Assembly (NCBI GenBank): GCA_023101725.1
Contig: JALJCO010012911.1
Coordinates: 1-64,000 of the forward strand
Source of the DNA: Atherinomorus stipes
Taxonomy: Eukaryota > Chordata > Actinopteri > Atheriniformes > Atherinidae
DNA: 64,000 bases
Direction: 5' to 3'
Shown here in pieces: positions 24,272 to 36,424 of this stretch. A program made the translations under genes and the position numbers. Each line of letters begins with the position of its first letter. The first letter of the stretch is position 1. The notes under the pieces are model-generated. The model ran no database searches, had not been told where the DNA came from, and saw only the letters and a program-made list of their open reading frames with translations.

Positions 24272-24763
24272 AGGGATAGTGTGTAAGTTCTCCTGTTATC
24301 TGTTCACAAAAATTGATTAATGGAAAAACACTTTTGAACAAAATAATCAGTAAACTGAAGTACTCCTGCAAGCTCTGAATTTGCTGATCATATCATTCAT
24401 TTCTACATCGAACAGGTCAGCTCTGTGGGGGCTACCATGTCTGTACCATGTCTGCATGTAGAGGCTGTTTATGCCTCCACATACAGCAGTTGTCGTCTGT
24501 CTGCCTGGTTTCACCTGAATGCAGCATGAAAAGTACGAGGGAGCTGCTGCGACATACAATGGGCTATATGTCACTTCAGCCAGCACCTTTGCTTCCTGTC
24601 TTCCATGACTGGACAAACTGAATAGGTGTGTCTGACCTCACTAACTGGTCAGACACACCTGGAGTAATCAGTTTGTCCAGTAATGGAAGAAAGGAAGAAA
24701 AGGTTGGAATTACAATGTTCAGGAAGTGAGTTGTGTATATAGCCCATTGTTACACAATGTCCC
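24272..24763. mobile_element. TTAA-flanked MITE
   Basis: TTAA lies at 24268-24271 and 24764-24767, with inverted ends AGGGATAGTGTGTAA and TTACACAATGTCCC. The TTAA target points to a Kolobok- or piggyBac-type transposase in trans. It contains a strong hairpin at 24609-24680. Part of a related copy appears inverted near 59510-59590. The element sits inside an older GTTTACATG...CATGTAAAC repeat. Confidence 0.75.
24609..24680. repeat. Long imperfect hairpin
   Basis: CTGGACAAACTGAATAGG pairs with the later CAGTTTGTCCAG side, and AGGTGTGTCTGACC pairs exactly with GGTCAGACACACCT across a 9-base loop. It is the centre of the TTAA MITE. Confidence 0.9.
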
Positions 24764-24779
24764 TTAAATTCTGGATAAA

Positions 24780-26040
24780 AGTTAAAACCGCTTTAAGAAG
24801 ACCATGTAAACCCGTAATTCTGAATGAAAACGATAATTCCAATTAAAACTTAGTAGTTGGTTTATTCCTCTTTTAATTCTGAATAATATGATTCCCTCAC
24901 ATGTAACCGTTGAATCTGCTTTAACTTCGTACCTGTAGTTCTCTGTGGAGGGAGAGAGAGAGAGAGAGAAAGAAAGAGAGAGAGAAATGGGACAACGATG
25001 GAAAGTTTCACAAAAATCTCAACCTGGTCTCACTTCCAGTTCCAAAGCAGATCTCAGTCATTTATCGGATAATTCTCAGCATGTCTGCTTTAAGTCTCAA
25101 ATAAAACCATTTCTCCTGGTGAATTTTCGTAGAAATAAGACGTTCATGAGAACGATTTGAAACCCGAATGATGCTGGGATGAGATCTGCTTTTTGTCTCC
25201 TGATACAAAAGAGAAAGCTTTGAGAAGTAAAATGTTCCTCTGGGTGGGGGTAGAGCGGATGTTGACACTACTTCCAGAATTCCTCTGTTTTACTTCTCAG
25301 CGTTCTTGTTGTATTTTCCCAAACATTCTTTTAAAGGAGAGGAGTGAGTATCCAGCCCAATGTGCATCTAGGAGTGAATACACTTCTTCCAGTGCTGTAA
25401 ACAGGTGCTCTGGTGATCATGAAACTCAGTAGCAAACTGTTATTTTTGCACTAAGTGTGAGCAGCGGACAGAGAATCCAATATTTCTCAGTTGGAGGTTG
25501 GACGTGGTTGCATCAGATCTGGTGAAATAATCCAACTGCAATATTCCTCTGTGCGCCTTTTTCCCCGTTCCTGGGAGCTCCGAAGTTCTGCTTTGCACAC
25601 ATCTTTATAGACATCTCTGATGTAGCAGCTCAGGTCATCTCCATTTCCAGCATATTCCTGTCCTGTCCTGACCGGACAGGCTTCGGACTTTAGAATGAGC
25701 TCACCTGGAGACAGCCTGTCGGTGCTCCAAGTGTTATCTCTCTGTTTTGGAACAGGCTGTGCCGTCCAAGGTTAACTAACATGCCTCATTTTTACACCAA
25801 CAGTCACTTAAAAATCATTCTTCTGACATCTTTCTCTAGTCATGTACCCACACTGCACCTTGTTTCATTAAATTAAATTCAATCATTCCATTACTTCTTT
25901 CTCATAACCTTAACCATTACTGGTAATGTAATTATGAATACTTCTTTCATTCATGTGCTTAGCTGCTATTAGAGTCTGTGTTGGGCCTGTTTGCAGAGAT
26001 TAGTTTTGGCTTCCTCTGGTGGCTGGTTTTGTGCGATCCG
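24780..26040. other. Gene-free intron stretch
   Basis: No convincing coding region. There is a short GA-rich microsatellite at 24947-24986. The remainder is unremarkable single-copy-looking sequence. Confidence 0.5.
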
Positions 26041-26055
26041 CCCACACCTGTGTAA

Positions 26056-26650
26056 GGGCGCATTCACAAAGCTTTTTTGATTCGAATCAGAGTCCGTTTG
26101 CTGGGAAAGTCCACTTCGTTTAGGGGAGTTGTGAATGCGCAAACGGACTCTGATCCGGAACAAACAAGCGGACTCGGTCCGCCTGCAAACGCAGGTCTCG
26201 GTCCGATTCAAGTGAACCAAAGACAGGAAGTGGACTACAGATTGCATCGGCATTGTGGGTCAAACGTTGGACAATGTGGGTAAACGCCACATCAACAAAC
26301 ACACGTGAGGGACTGCGGTACTTATAAGCTGGATCGTGGTCAGACGTGGAGTTACGAGGAAGTAAAAGCTTTAATCGACATTTGATCTGATGACATCATA
26401 TCCAGCTCCTCGTACAAAAATAATGTCGCTTTGAGGAGGAAACAGAAGTTGTGAGAACCTTCTTGTACGTGCGTCTTGTCCTCACCTACAGTGAATCCGA
26501 GAGCAACATCACCTGAGATTCTCATTCTTGGCCCGTTTGGCAAGAGAGCAACATGAATGCAATCTCAGTCCGGAAGACCACCCCCGCCCCCAACCGAACC
26601 GAGTCCTCAAAAGGGCCGAGACTCGCGTACTATGCTTTCTGAATGTGCCC
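26056..26650. mobile_element. PIF/Harbinger-type MITE with TAA target duplication
   Basis: The inverted ends are GGGCGCATTCACAA and CTGAATGTGCCC. TAA stands on both sides (26053-26055 and 26651-26653). The paralogous intron of ZNF-1 (CACACCTGTGTAATTTACTG near 14390) is the empty site. A 3-bp TWA target is diagnostic for PIF/Harbinger. There is no coding region, so mobilisation was in trans. Confidence 0.85.
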
Positions 26651-27235
26651 TAATTCGCTGTTCGGGTTTCCCCCCCCCTCCACAAACAGGCTGGGCTGCA
26701 GCTGCTGCAGGACGAGTGAAAGGCGGCTCTTCTTGTTAGGAAAAGTGGACACGATGTCCAGAGAGAAGTGAATCTGTCCATCCTGCACAAACACACGTAT
26801 TCACTGTGTTGATGTTGCAGATAAAAGCTGCCGACGTTCCTGCCATAAACTGACCTGAAAGCTGCTGTCGTTCAGACTCGTTTACCTGAAATGGCGTCAT
26901 GCATCACATGGTTCAGAGAGTCACGTTTTTCGAAGCAGTGCGTCGCTAGCAAGCTAAATTAAGTTTGACTATATAAAAACATTTTGCAAAACCTTTTCTT
27001 CATGTGACGACGTCTCTTTAGACTTTTTAAAAACAGCTTATTGTGGAAAATTTAGCCTGAAAGATGCTCTTTGAGTTGAAAAGAACCAGGAAGTGTTGCT
27101 TAAAAAGGGAGGGGGAGGGGATGAAACTCTCCTTCACAAACGCTGCACAGTTTTGGAATCATGTGACCTCTGACATCGAAGTAGGTGAAGTCATGTGAAT
27201 TCCACAGCTGACCAATCCTAAACAACAGATAAATG

Positions 27236-28287
27236 TAGGCTTTCCAGCGACTGGATCGGTTTGATTGGATCGGCCGGTATTTCACATTTTTTTTCATATT
27301 TTCTGATCGGTCCTTAACTCTTAATTCTCCGATCAATGACATCATTGTCATTTTGAATCTGCTCCGGTAAAACTCTCATTTACACCAGTTAAACTTAGAA
27401 AACAAGCAAACAAACAAAGCAGAATAGACACGTCTCACTAGTATGTGTTTGATGTCTTTGGACGTTTTTGTCGTGAGTTCTGTCACTATGTGCTGGACAA
27501 TAAAGTTTTTACAATCCCCAATATGCCACACATAAAGGATGGCGACGTCTGTTGCAAACATGTCAGCTCTTAGACTGAAAGGACGCAGCACATTTCCTGC
27601 ATTTCCTCTAACAACAGTTTACCTTAAACTGTTGCAGCACAAGTGTTTGTCTCCGTGTCTCCATCAGAGACTGTAAATAACAGGACTCCAGACCGCGGAG
27701 ACCTCCAGCATCGAGCGCTTCGGCCGCCGCGTGCTCCTCGCGTGCTGCAGCAGGTATGTACACAAAATGCTCCTGACGCTGACGCATGCGTCCACAGCAA
27801 ATATATTCCAGCCTACTGTGGTGATACCGGACTACATGAGCTGCAGCGGGTTTTTCATTCTCGCGTCGAGGTTCTTCTGAGGAAACAGTCACTCCATTAG
27901 TTTGACCACTGATATGACATCATCAGATGTGAGTCCCAACTTCTGAAGCAGCATTACTGCCTTCATTTGCACTGTGACTGTAGATAATTTCAGTTATGAC
28001 TGTTTAAGTTGGGCTGTTATTTGTGCCACTGGATCAAATTATTTTGTTTGTCCTGATTAAACCTGAATGCTCATTAGAGGTTATTGATGTTTAACCTTTT
28101 CATCTCAGTTCAGGACAAAACATGGAAACAAAAATCCTTTTTATGACACTCAGTAAACTGTATAAATACAGGTAAATGAGCTATTTAAATAGATATATTT
28201 GCTTCCTCACATGATCGCAACGGTGATCGGTTTTTTAAAACTCTGATCGGTGATCGGCCCCCTAAAATCCTGATCGTGTAAAGCCTA
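27236..28287 (+). mobile_element. hAT MITE copy 1 (about 1.05 kb)
   Basis: The ends are TAGGCTTTCCAGCGACTGG and GATCGTGTAAAGCCTA. The 8-bp flanks GATAAATG and TATAAATG differ at one base, as expected of an old hAT target duplication. A second copy lies inverted at 41648-42773. Both share a GC-rich interior (27640-27760) ending in GCAGCAG|GTATGT, which looks like an exon end with a donor. No transposase is seen. Confidence 0.85.
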
Positions 28288-28459
28288 TATAAATGGCCAG
28301 ACATCTGAACATCCGTCTTCTTTCTTAACCTCACCTCTACAGCTGAGGCTGAACTCTCCCGGCCAGCACCTTCTTGATCGCTGCCAGAAACATCCTCTTC
28401 TCCTTGGACTGACTCGGCCACAGCAGGGTCCTGGCAACATTAGCTTAGCTTTAGCTTAA

Positions 28460-29492
28460 GCCCCATTTCCACCAGCGGGTCTGGGTCGGGTCGGGCCGGA
28501 TCAGTTCACTTTTTTGCATGTCCACAGATAAAAACTGGGACGGGTACCCTTATATCCGACCCAACCTGGCCCATATTTTTGGTACCCTTCGGTAGGGGTA
28601 CTGATCTAACTGATCCAGACCAAAGAGGTGGAGCTAACACGCAGCAGCCTGTTGATTCGCTGAAAAATCTGTCACTTCCTGCGTGACCTGGCATAAAAAC
28701 AAAGCGGGGGTGACTGTAGCTGGCGGCCTTAAGCACAGTTCGGCGCTCTGTTTATATGTTGCTATGGCGACGCCGGAAGTTGGCGTTTACACATTGTGTT
28801 TCCCTCTCTATCTAATACAATTTTCTTGTGTATATTTACGTAAAATGTTTGGTTTTATTATTATAAATACTCCTTTACATGTCAGCATTATTTATTGCTA
28901 AACTATTAATATGAGAAAGCGTTTGTGTCGCACGTCATGTGACCATGACCCGTAAGCTGGTAGTTAAGCGCCAAAAACAGAGCAGAAACAACGGTGGAGA
29001 CGTCGGAGGAGTTTTACGTTCGTGTTAATAATTCTACTGCTGGTCTACCAGGTGTACACGGTATGTTTGTCAAACCATATGTTTAATTTGATGAGAATTA
29101 TATTAATGTGTGTTTAAAAATAAGAGAACAATATAGCCAACTGTACGTTTGCCATCAACAGTTACTGCTTGTAATGTCTGTTTGAGCCTTTTATTGAAGG
29201 ACATTTTTTCTTTTAGTTTTTCAAAGTGTTTTGTGGTTTAATGGAATTAAGAAAACCCATTCATCAGTAAGAAGCGTGGAGTATTTGTGACCAGAGTAGT
29301 TACAGGGACTCCTTTCTGTCACATGTGGTGTGATGCTTTGGTTAAAAGGCGTTGCACTGCGATGATGTCACAGAGCAGTGCTATCTGGTTAATACTCCAC
29401 CTCCAAGGTAAGGGTACAGTTTGCTGCGGGGACACAACGTACCAAAACCCACCTGGCCCGACCCGACCCAGATCTATGGGTGGAAACGGGGC
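28460..29492. mobile_element. Non-autonomous element with GC-rich terminal inverted repeats
   Basis: GCCCCATTTCCACCAGCGGG and the following GGTCGGGTCGGG are matched in reverse by CCCGACCCGACC and GGGTGGAAACGGGGC. The flanks TAA and TTT are close to a 3-bp Harbinger-type target but not identical, so the superfamily is left open. Frames inside do not resemble transposase. Confidence 0.7.
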
Positions 29493-30490
29493 TTTTGCTT
29501 TAGCCGGCGCAGCTGCTGGAGTTTCTGCCAGGTTTCAGTGTTTGTTTCTTGCTGTTCCTCTGAACATCTGGAGCTCAAAGCCGGTGGCGGGACTCACAAA
29601 TGCCCATACACATGATCCGTTGAAAAACGCTGTGCGCTGGCCACCCTTTTGGTTTTTCTATGGAGAGGACGGTGGCGCCCGACTCAAGAACCGAAATATG
29701 ACTCACTCTGCCCGCAACCCGCACCTCTGCTGCCGCATCAGGTCTGGACGCTGTGTTTTCTCCGCTGCCTTTCAGCACAAAATCCTGGGAAAAGCGAAGA
29801 TTTCCAACTGCAGAGTAACTAGAAGAGGAGGGAAAATCTCATACCTCCAGACTGAGCTCACGTTTGGCTTCCAGGACGTCTTCTCTTCCTCCCAGGAAGA
29901 TTGATATCGGCTCCTCAGTCACTTTCAGTGGCTCGCACTGACTTTTCTCCACATTTGGTCTCCTAAAATCTGTAAAAGCGCTTTGTATGACCCTTGAGAC
30001 GGTGTTGCTGTTAGCGGAGACATCTGCGGACAGAGTCAAAGGGAAAATGTCCTGCTGCTGTGTTTTGTTGAGGTGCATAGGAGCCGGTTGTCAGTGTAAG
30101 TAATCACAGACGTGGTTGCTGTTCGGTGGACATTCATGTCCCAGATGATCCACTGGAGTGGAGTCTGTCTCCTCTAAATGGAGATTCATCAGCAGCTGTC
30201 TCTTAAACACACTCAAAACCTCCATAACCATATGTTTAAATGAAAGTTGGCCTTTCAAGTGATGGAAGGAGAGATGTTTTTCTGGCACTTTTTCTAAATT
30301 TCCGTGCTATTCCGATTAATCGATTATCCAAATAATCTTTTGTTGCAGCCCTATTAATATTTATTACAACAATAGGTATTGAGCATGCAGACATTTTCAA
30401 GGTGTGACTGAAGAGACTCTGAGGGGATGAGGTGGAAATATTTCTGCTGCATGGTCTCAAAACCCAACTTTATCCTCTTTTTCATTTCAG
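29493..30490. other. Distal intron of ZNF-2 with a hAT terminus
   Basis: ATTAATCGATTATCCAAATA followed by TTGTTGCAGCCCTA (about 30318-30352) is the inverted end of a common fish hAT family. A shorter version lies in the ZNF-1 intron (to about 15250) and another in the ZNF-3 intron (to about 45421). The 205-aa plus frame and two minus frames near 29840-30290 match no family that I recognise. Confidence 0.5.
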
Positions 30491-30596
30491 TGTTCCCTGC
30501 AGATGTGCAGCAGCTGTTGGTGACTACAGAGGGACTTCTCTGTAAAGGCAGTCTGGACAAGCAGGACTTCGAGTACCATCTTGTAAAAGAGGAACT
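30491..30596 (+). other. 5'-UTR part of the ZNF-2 coding exon
   Basis: The acceptor TTCATTTCAG|TGTTCC ends at 30490. Frame A is open here (VFPADVQQLLVTTEG onward to KEELWPNQDGEQL) but stops at TGA 30661-30663, 64 bases after the start codon of the finger frame. The layout matches ZNF-1. Confidence 0.65.
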
Positions 30597-32339
30597 ATGG
30601 CCCAATCAGGATGGAGAACAGTTGATGATGGTCTGGTGGAGAGTGTCACCAGTTTACCAATGATGATGGCTCCTCTAAAGACTGAAGATGAAGAAAAAGA
30701 ATGTAGTCCTTCTTTATATTCAGCCCTCCTTCTTCAGACTCAAACTGAAGTTAAAACAGAGGTAGAGGGTTCAACCAACAACCCAGCTGAACAGATTAAA
30801 GAAGAATCTGATGAAGAGGTCTGTGGAGGACCAGAACTAACCAGTAATCCAGACCCAAATGGTTATTTACTACAAAACTGTGATTGGAAAGCTTCAGGCT
30901 CTTCTGAGATAAATCAAATTTCATATTTTGAACCGAAAATGGAAGACATCAGTCAAGGCTGTAATGACAACAAGGCACATATGTCAGGTGTAAACAGTGA
31001 CGTGGAGTTTCACATTGCAGAGAAAAACATCAGCTGCTCTGAAGGTGGTGAAGAGTTTCACTGCCAAGGATCTCTCCAAAAAAATGTGACCAAAAGATCT
31101 TTGAGATGTTTGAACAGTAAAAAATGTTTCAAAGCAAAGAAAAATGTAAATGTAAGGAAAAGTATCCAGGCAGTTAGTGATGTTTGTAGTAAAATCTGTA
31201 GTCAGAAGAAAAATCTTAGGACATGCATGTTAAACCTCACAGGAGAAAGACCATTCAGCTGTGATGAATGTGGACGAAGATTTAGTCGAAAGACACGCTT
31301 GATTGAACACATGAGAATCCACACAGGAGAGAAACCTTTCCGCTGTGATGAATGTGCACAAAGATTTAGTCGAAAGACACGCTTGAACGAACACATGAGA
31401 ATCCACACAGGAGAGAAACCTTTCAGTTGTGATGAATGTGGACAAACATTCAGACGACAGGCAAACTTAAACAGACACATGAGAATCCACACAGGAGAGA
31501 AGCCATTTAGTTGTGATGAATGTGGACGAAGATTTGGTCAGAAGACAGTCCTCAATGAACACATGAGAATCCACACAGGAGAGAAACCTTTCAGCTGTGA
31601 TGACTGTGGACGAAGGTTTAGTCTTAAGGTGAGCTTGAAACAACACATGAGAATCCACACAGGGGAAAAACCTTTCAGCTGTGATGACTGTGGACGAAGG
31701 TTTAGTCTAAAGATGCACTTGACACAACACATCATAATCCACACAGGGGAAAAGCCATTCAGCTGTGATAAATGTGAACAAACATTTACTCGACAATCGA
31801 GCTTGACCCAACATGCAAGAATCCACACAGGAGAGAGACCATTTATTTGTGATGAATGTGGAAAAAGTTTTTGTCAAAAGACTACCTTAACCAGACACAT
31901 GATGATCCACACAGGTGAGAAACCATTCAGCTGTGATGACTGTGGACAAAGATTTAGTCTAAAGATGCGCTTGAAACAACACATAACAATCCACACCGGG
32001 GAAAAACCATTTAGCTGTGATAAATGTGGACAAACATTTATTCGAAAGTCGAGCTTGAACCAACATATAAGAAACCACACAGGAGAGAGACCATTCATTT
32101 GTGATGAATGTGGAAAAAGTTTTAATCAAAAGACACACTTAAACGAACACGTGAGAATCCACACAGGAGAGAAACCATTCAGCTGTGATGAATGTGGACA
32201 AATATTCATTCAAAAGTCGACCTTGAACCGACATATGAGGAGCCACACAGAGGAGAAACCATTCAGCTGTGATAGATGTGGACGAAGATTTAGCCGTAAA
32301 ACTAGCTTAAGAAAACACATGAAAACCCACACAGGATAG
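30597..32339 (+). CDS. ZNF-2: poly-C2H2 zinc-finger protein, 13 fingers, tail lost
   Basis: A 580-aa protein of the same family, presumably nuclear and DNA-binding. The N-terminal 221 residues differ from ZNF-1 at only a few positions and keep the three psi-K-x-E motifs (LKTE 27-30, VKTE 52-55, IKEE 67-70). A four-residue stretch (GEET) present in ZNF-1 is absent before the fingers. Fingers 1-13 span about 222-578. Helix residues -1/3/6 are RRE, RRE, RNR, QVE, LSQ, LHQ, RSQ, QTR, LRQ, RSQ, QHE, QTR, RSK, and most differ from ZNF-1. GGA GAG in the paralogues is GGA TAG here, ending the protein right after finger 13. The rest of the tail is still readable downstream, so this is a late stop. The start has A at -3 and G at +4. 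Confidence 0.93.
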   Translation: MAQSGWRTVDDGLVESVTSLPMMMAPLKTEDEEKECSPSLYSALLLQTQTEVKTEVEGSTNNPAEQIKEESDEEVCGGPELTSNPDPNGYLLQNCDWKASGSSEINQISYFEPKMEDISQGCNDNKAHMSGVNSDVEFHIAEKNISCSEGGEEFHCQGSLQKNVTKRSLRCLNSKKCFKAKKNVNVRKSIQAVSDVCSKICSQKKNLRTCMLNLTGERPFSCDECGRRFSRKTRLIEHMRIHTGEKPFRCDECAQRFSRKTRLNEHMRIHTGEKPFSCDECGQTFRRQANLNRHMRIHTGEKPFSCDECGRRFGQKTVLNEHMRIHTGEKPFSCDDCGRRFSLKVSLKQHMRIHTGEKPFSCDDCGRRFSLKMHLTQHIIIHTGEKPFSCDKCEQTFTRQSSLTQHARIHTGERPFICDECGKSFCQKTTLTRHMMIHTGEKPFSCDDCGQRFSLKMRLKQHITIHTGEKPFSCDKCGQTFIRKSSLNQHIRNHTGERPFICDECGKSFNQKTHLNEHVRIHTGEKPFSCDECGQIFIQKSTLNRHMRSHTEEKPFSCDRCGRRFSRKTSLRKHMKTHTG

Positions 32340-32442
32340 AGCCCCTACAGATGTGATTATTATGTTGACAAAGATTTAAAGATAAGATTGGCTGAACCAA
32401 CACATGAGAATCCAAACAGGAACCAATCCAAGTTGGTTCTGT
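32340..32442 (+). pseudogene. Untranslated remnant of the ZNF-2 C-terminal tail
   Basis: Beyond the TAG, the same tail as in ZNF-1 and ZNF-3 continues in frame (SPYRCDYYVDKDLKIRLAEP) to a TGA. A one-base change accounts for the loss. Confidence 0.85.
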
Positions 32443-33564
32443 GAAAATTAAGGTCCTTATCCAGAATCAAGAAGTCTTAATTATGATTTTGAGATATTAA
32501 ATTTTGTTTATTTAAATACCAGTCTTTCGGCCGTTTCCAGCTATATAATAGCGCAAGTATTTCATTTGAAAAAAATGGGGAATTGGGTGGCTCATATTTC
32601 AGACGTGTTTGGTGTCACTACAGTTTTGCAATACAGGTGCACTACTTGAACTTAATTGATAAAGTTTAGTGGCTTCTAGTATTTTGTAGGGGTTTCAAGA
32701 CAGAATTTAGTGACAGATTTATAATACAAAATATTTTGCTGATAGTTTTTATTGTCAATTATTGTTACTGTGATAAATAAGAGAAATTATCGTGATACAT
32801 TTTTTAGTCCATATCGCCCATTAGAGTGGATCTAAATATCTCCTGAAGGAATTCAAGTTACACCAGAACTGTCTGGATCAGTACATGAACGTATGTCATG
32901 GTAGAAAATAGGTCCAGATTGAAAAAAAAAACCAACCAAAAAAAAATTGAACTTCCCCTGTAAATTTAAACGCAACAGAACTGTTTCAGCCATAACTTGC
33001 TCTCGCCGTTCCTCTAAAGCAGCACTGATTCTTTTTGTACCCTGTGCCTGTGCGTCCATTTTACTTCCCACATCCAGAGAAAAACCAGCACTTAAACATC
33101 AGGACACTGGAACTGTCACAGTATTAATGCACATAAAGCCAGACGGTGTTTTTATAAAGTTATCTCAGGGTTTCACTTGTGAATTTAATGTGACATTGGC
33201 AGTTTGAATAGATTTCCAGACTACTTTTAGAATTGAGATTTTTTTGTTGAATATAGGCTAGGCCTATTTATTAATTAGGCTCATGTCATATGGGCCAACT
33301 ATGGGTCTATTAAAAATGACGCATGACACTTAGCTATTTGTGCTATTTAGAATGTTTATTCTCCAACTTATTTGTTTTTTCTAAATATTTTATATTATCT
33401 GATTGTGTTTTTGCCACATTTATGTGTGTGGTTATTTTTTAAGCTCTGATAACTTGTACTGCTTTGTGCAGTATTGTGTTAACTGTGTTTTGTGTCCTGC
33501 TGTAAATGCAACAGAGGACTGGACTCTCTTCAGTGTGATTTTCAAATGTTTTGTTTAAGGATTT
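32443..33564 (+). other. ZNF-2 3' UTR and downstream flank
   Basis: Matches the ZNF-1 flank. It includes the right-hand part of the hAT-type MITE (32600-32822) and the GAGTGGATCTAAATATCTCC stretch shared with 5870 and 18420. No coding region; the 86-aa frame at 32947 is not conserved. Confidence 0.65.
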
Positions 33565-33780
33565 GGGCTTTCTGCACAACTCTACTACTTCCTGAACTTA
33601 AGCCAGCTCCTTTGTCCAGTAATGAAAGACAGGAAACAAACTGATTAATCAAAGTGTGTTTGGCTGTTGTTGTCATGGTTACTGAGTTGAGGCACACCTG
33701 GATTAATCAAATCATCCAATAATGAAAGACAGTTGGCAAAGGAACTGGCTTAAGTTAGGAAATAGTTGTGCACAAAGCCC
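33565..33780. mobile_element. Palindromic MITE
   Basis: GGGCTTTCTGCACAACT at the left pairs with AGTTGTGCACAAAGCCC at the right, and CTTAAGCCAG pairs with CTGGCTTAAG. Inner arms (CAGTAATGAAAGACAG and CAATAATGAAAGACAG) are direct rather than inverted at the centre. It shares GTCCAGTAATG(A/G)AAGA and CACACCTGGA.TAATC words with the TTAA MITE hairpin at 24609, so the two may be related. Confidence 0.7.
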
Positions 33781-33894
33781 TATGCTGGATGAAAAAAATT
33801 GTGCAAATTCCTTTTGTGTGTGGGGAGGAGGGGCGCTCCGAAGGTGTGTCGCCCGGGGAGTAATTCAATGTAGAACCGCCACTGTGTATCTGTG

Positions 33895-34110
33895 TTGTAT
33901 TTGGACACATTTAAGACGTTATTCGGTTGTTTGCATTTAGTGGGGACAAAAAATACTAAACACCTTCGTCCTATTTGTTCTTATGGAACCACAAAAAGAC
34001 CCTGCCTCAGAGTTGGAACTGAAATAGTTATAGGAGCCGAGGGCCGTGGTCCCTAGTTCCTGTCTGTCCAAACGCTCAAATGTCCCCATTCCTGAAAGGT
34101 TCTAGGCAGA
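33895..34110 (+). repeat. Dispersed repeat shared with 56400-56600
   Basis: TTAGACACATTTAAGA-type, TTCTTATGGAACCA, CCTGCCTCAGAGTTGGAACT and CCTGAAAGGTTCTAGG occur in the same order at both places. This implies that a ZNF-3 downstream region is paralogous to that of ZNF-2. Confidence 0.8.
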
Positions 34111-36424
34111 GGTGGGAATTGTGGAGTCAGCAAGTCTTATCATGTATTTGTTCTGCCCAGGTACTAAACCAGGTTTTCCACCCTGGTTGTGATCCTTGAG
34201 GGTCCTAGAGATCAGGGGCAGACTGGCCATCTGTGGGTCCTACTGAATCCCAGAATGGCCGGAGCTTCAGGAGGGTCGTCGGCAGCTGTCTCATGTAGTT
34301 GCATCAGCCTCGATGTGAAAGTTGGAGGCCGGCTGTCACATAGCTGCTGATGGCTGGCCGTACTAGGCTACATAGCCATCAGTGTTTATCCCATTTATCT
34401 ACAGTTTCACACCTCAGTCCTGTAGGTGGCAGTAATGCGCTTAAACGACAACTTTCTTTTTTTTCAAAGAAATAAGTTCAGGTAATTTTCAGTCTTTTCA
34501 AACAGTTCCATGTAGAAGGAGCAGCATAAGCAAAAGCCCTTTTCCCCAGTTCTGTACGGGCAAATGGAACAGAGAGCAGCAGGTGATCATTTGATCACAA
34601 AGGGTAACATTTAACACTTCTCTGTGTAATTAAGCTACAAATGTACGATGGCAACGGACCAAGCATGGCATTATAAATGAAAATATTCCAATGGCCAACC
34701 TTCTGACAGACAAACATGGCCGTCCCACTCTGGAATATAGTTCACAATCATGGGTCAAAGATTTGCAGTTTGTACCTCAAGCTGATAAACTGTGCCAATC
34801 TTATGAAGACTTTGAGCTGAAGCATTCGTATACACCAAGTCTCCACAATCTAAGACCGATAAAAATGTTAATGCAAAACACTACAGGTAAATGCGGTAGT
34901 AAAAAAAAAAACTAGCTGGTGTCACCATGACACCTTTTCCTGTTTTCTTCATCACATAAGGATTAGTATGTTGTATTGCAAATTTTCTGAAATTAAGTTT
35001 GAATATGCAAATTGTGTTATGTAACCAAAAATGTTCTTATTTGCATACATTTCTATGAAAAAAGTCTGAACACTAGAATAAGCCAGGTTCAAAGTTTCTT
35101 GTGAGTCTACAGTCTAAAGTTTGTACAGAGGATATATGGGATATTTCTAATTATCATGACACAATTTAGAATATACTGCCAAAAACTAGATTTTTTTTTT
35201 TTTTTTTTTTTTTTGCGTGCTTTTGAGATGAAATGTTTTGTTTTGTGTAATTATTTAGGTTTGGTACAGAGCTTTCTGTTCACAAGTTAGCTAACATGAA
35301 TACAACTATATAATAAACATGATGTGTGGCATAAAGTTGCTGTCTTCTTTTGCATGCTACTGCTACTCTTTACTTCTTACCTTTTTAAAAAAAACGGCCA
35401 AAAAAAAATACACACAGATTTGTTCCCAAAGTTATATGTCTGTCTTTTATGTTGGTAAGAGAAAAACAGCTTTTATATCAGGACATGCAAGAGAAGAAGT
35501 GGTTTATGTGAAACATAAGTCACTTCCGTTCTGAATGGTCTCTTGAGACGTGTGGACCACATAACATGGTGGACCTCAGTATTTTTTCACCTCTGGCTAC
35601 GGCCTTGGAGGCGACTGGATAAACATGTTTCACAAACATGTTTTTACCGTGAGAAAAACCGGAGTCACCCACGTGAACTCCCACCACCCCTGAAAGGATA
35701 AAGCAGTCACGAGCAGCCGTCTTCATATTCACGTCCAACTTGATGTCTGACTTCTTATTTCGGCTTGTGTGAAGAAGAATCCCCGCTGTAGATCTCATTT
35801 AAATGTAATTTAGGCCGTTTGTACGAGACTTTTGACACCTGATGAGTTGAAACGGGATCAAACCAGTCGTGTCAAGTGTGATCCTGCCCCATACGTATAA
35901 CACTGCCCCAATTCATAAGCTTCCATTTGAGCCCAAGATGAGCTTTCTAGCAGCTCCAGGAAACCAGGTGGGCTACAAATAATGCACCTGTTTACCGTTT
36001 TATTGTGTTGTAATATCACTTCAGTTATAGCAAGGTTACATGGACGTTTTTGTCACAAATCTGCTCTCCAGTCTAGTAAAGGGATTAGATCCGTATTGTT
36101 TACACCATGTGACCACGCCTAAAACTGGAACAGCTGTCAGACTAGAATGGTTGGAGGAGGTCGGCTGCACGGTCGCAAAGTCCAGAACGGTTAGACGTAA
36201 AGGTACCCGCCACTGTTGGTAACGCTTCACGGTTTCACTAAAGATGAAGGAATCACCACTGAATGAACCGACCTGTAATTATCTACGTTCACACGGAGAA
36301 TTAATTCATCTGTCCGACTAAAATCTTTCCCATCAGAGATTCCAGCTGACGTGTTTACATGGATGCTGGAAAAACGGACTTGACGGACAGATTTATCCGT
36401 TCATAATGCTTCTGACGTGCAATG

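Noticed and set aside
29287..29904. A 205-aa plus-strand frame upstream of ZNF-2
   Set aside because: Begins inside a transposon with GC-rich inverted ends and runs into unrelated sequence. No recognisable domain and no paralogous open frame in units 1 or 3.
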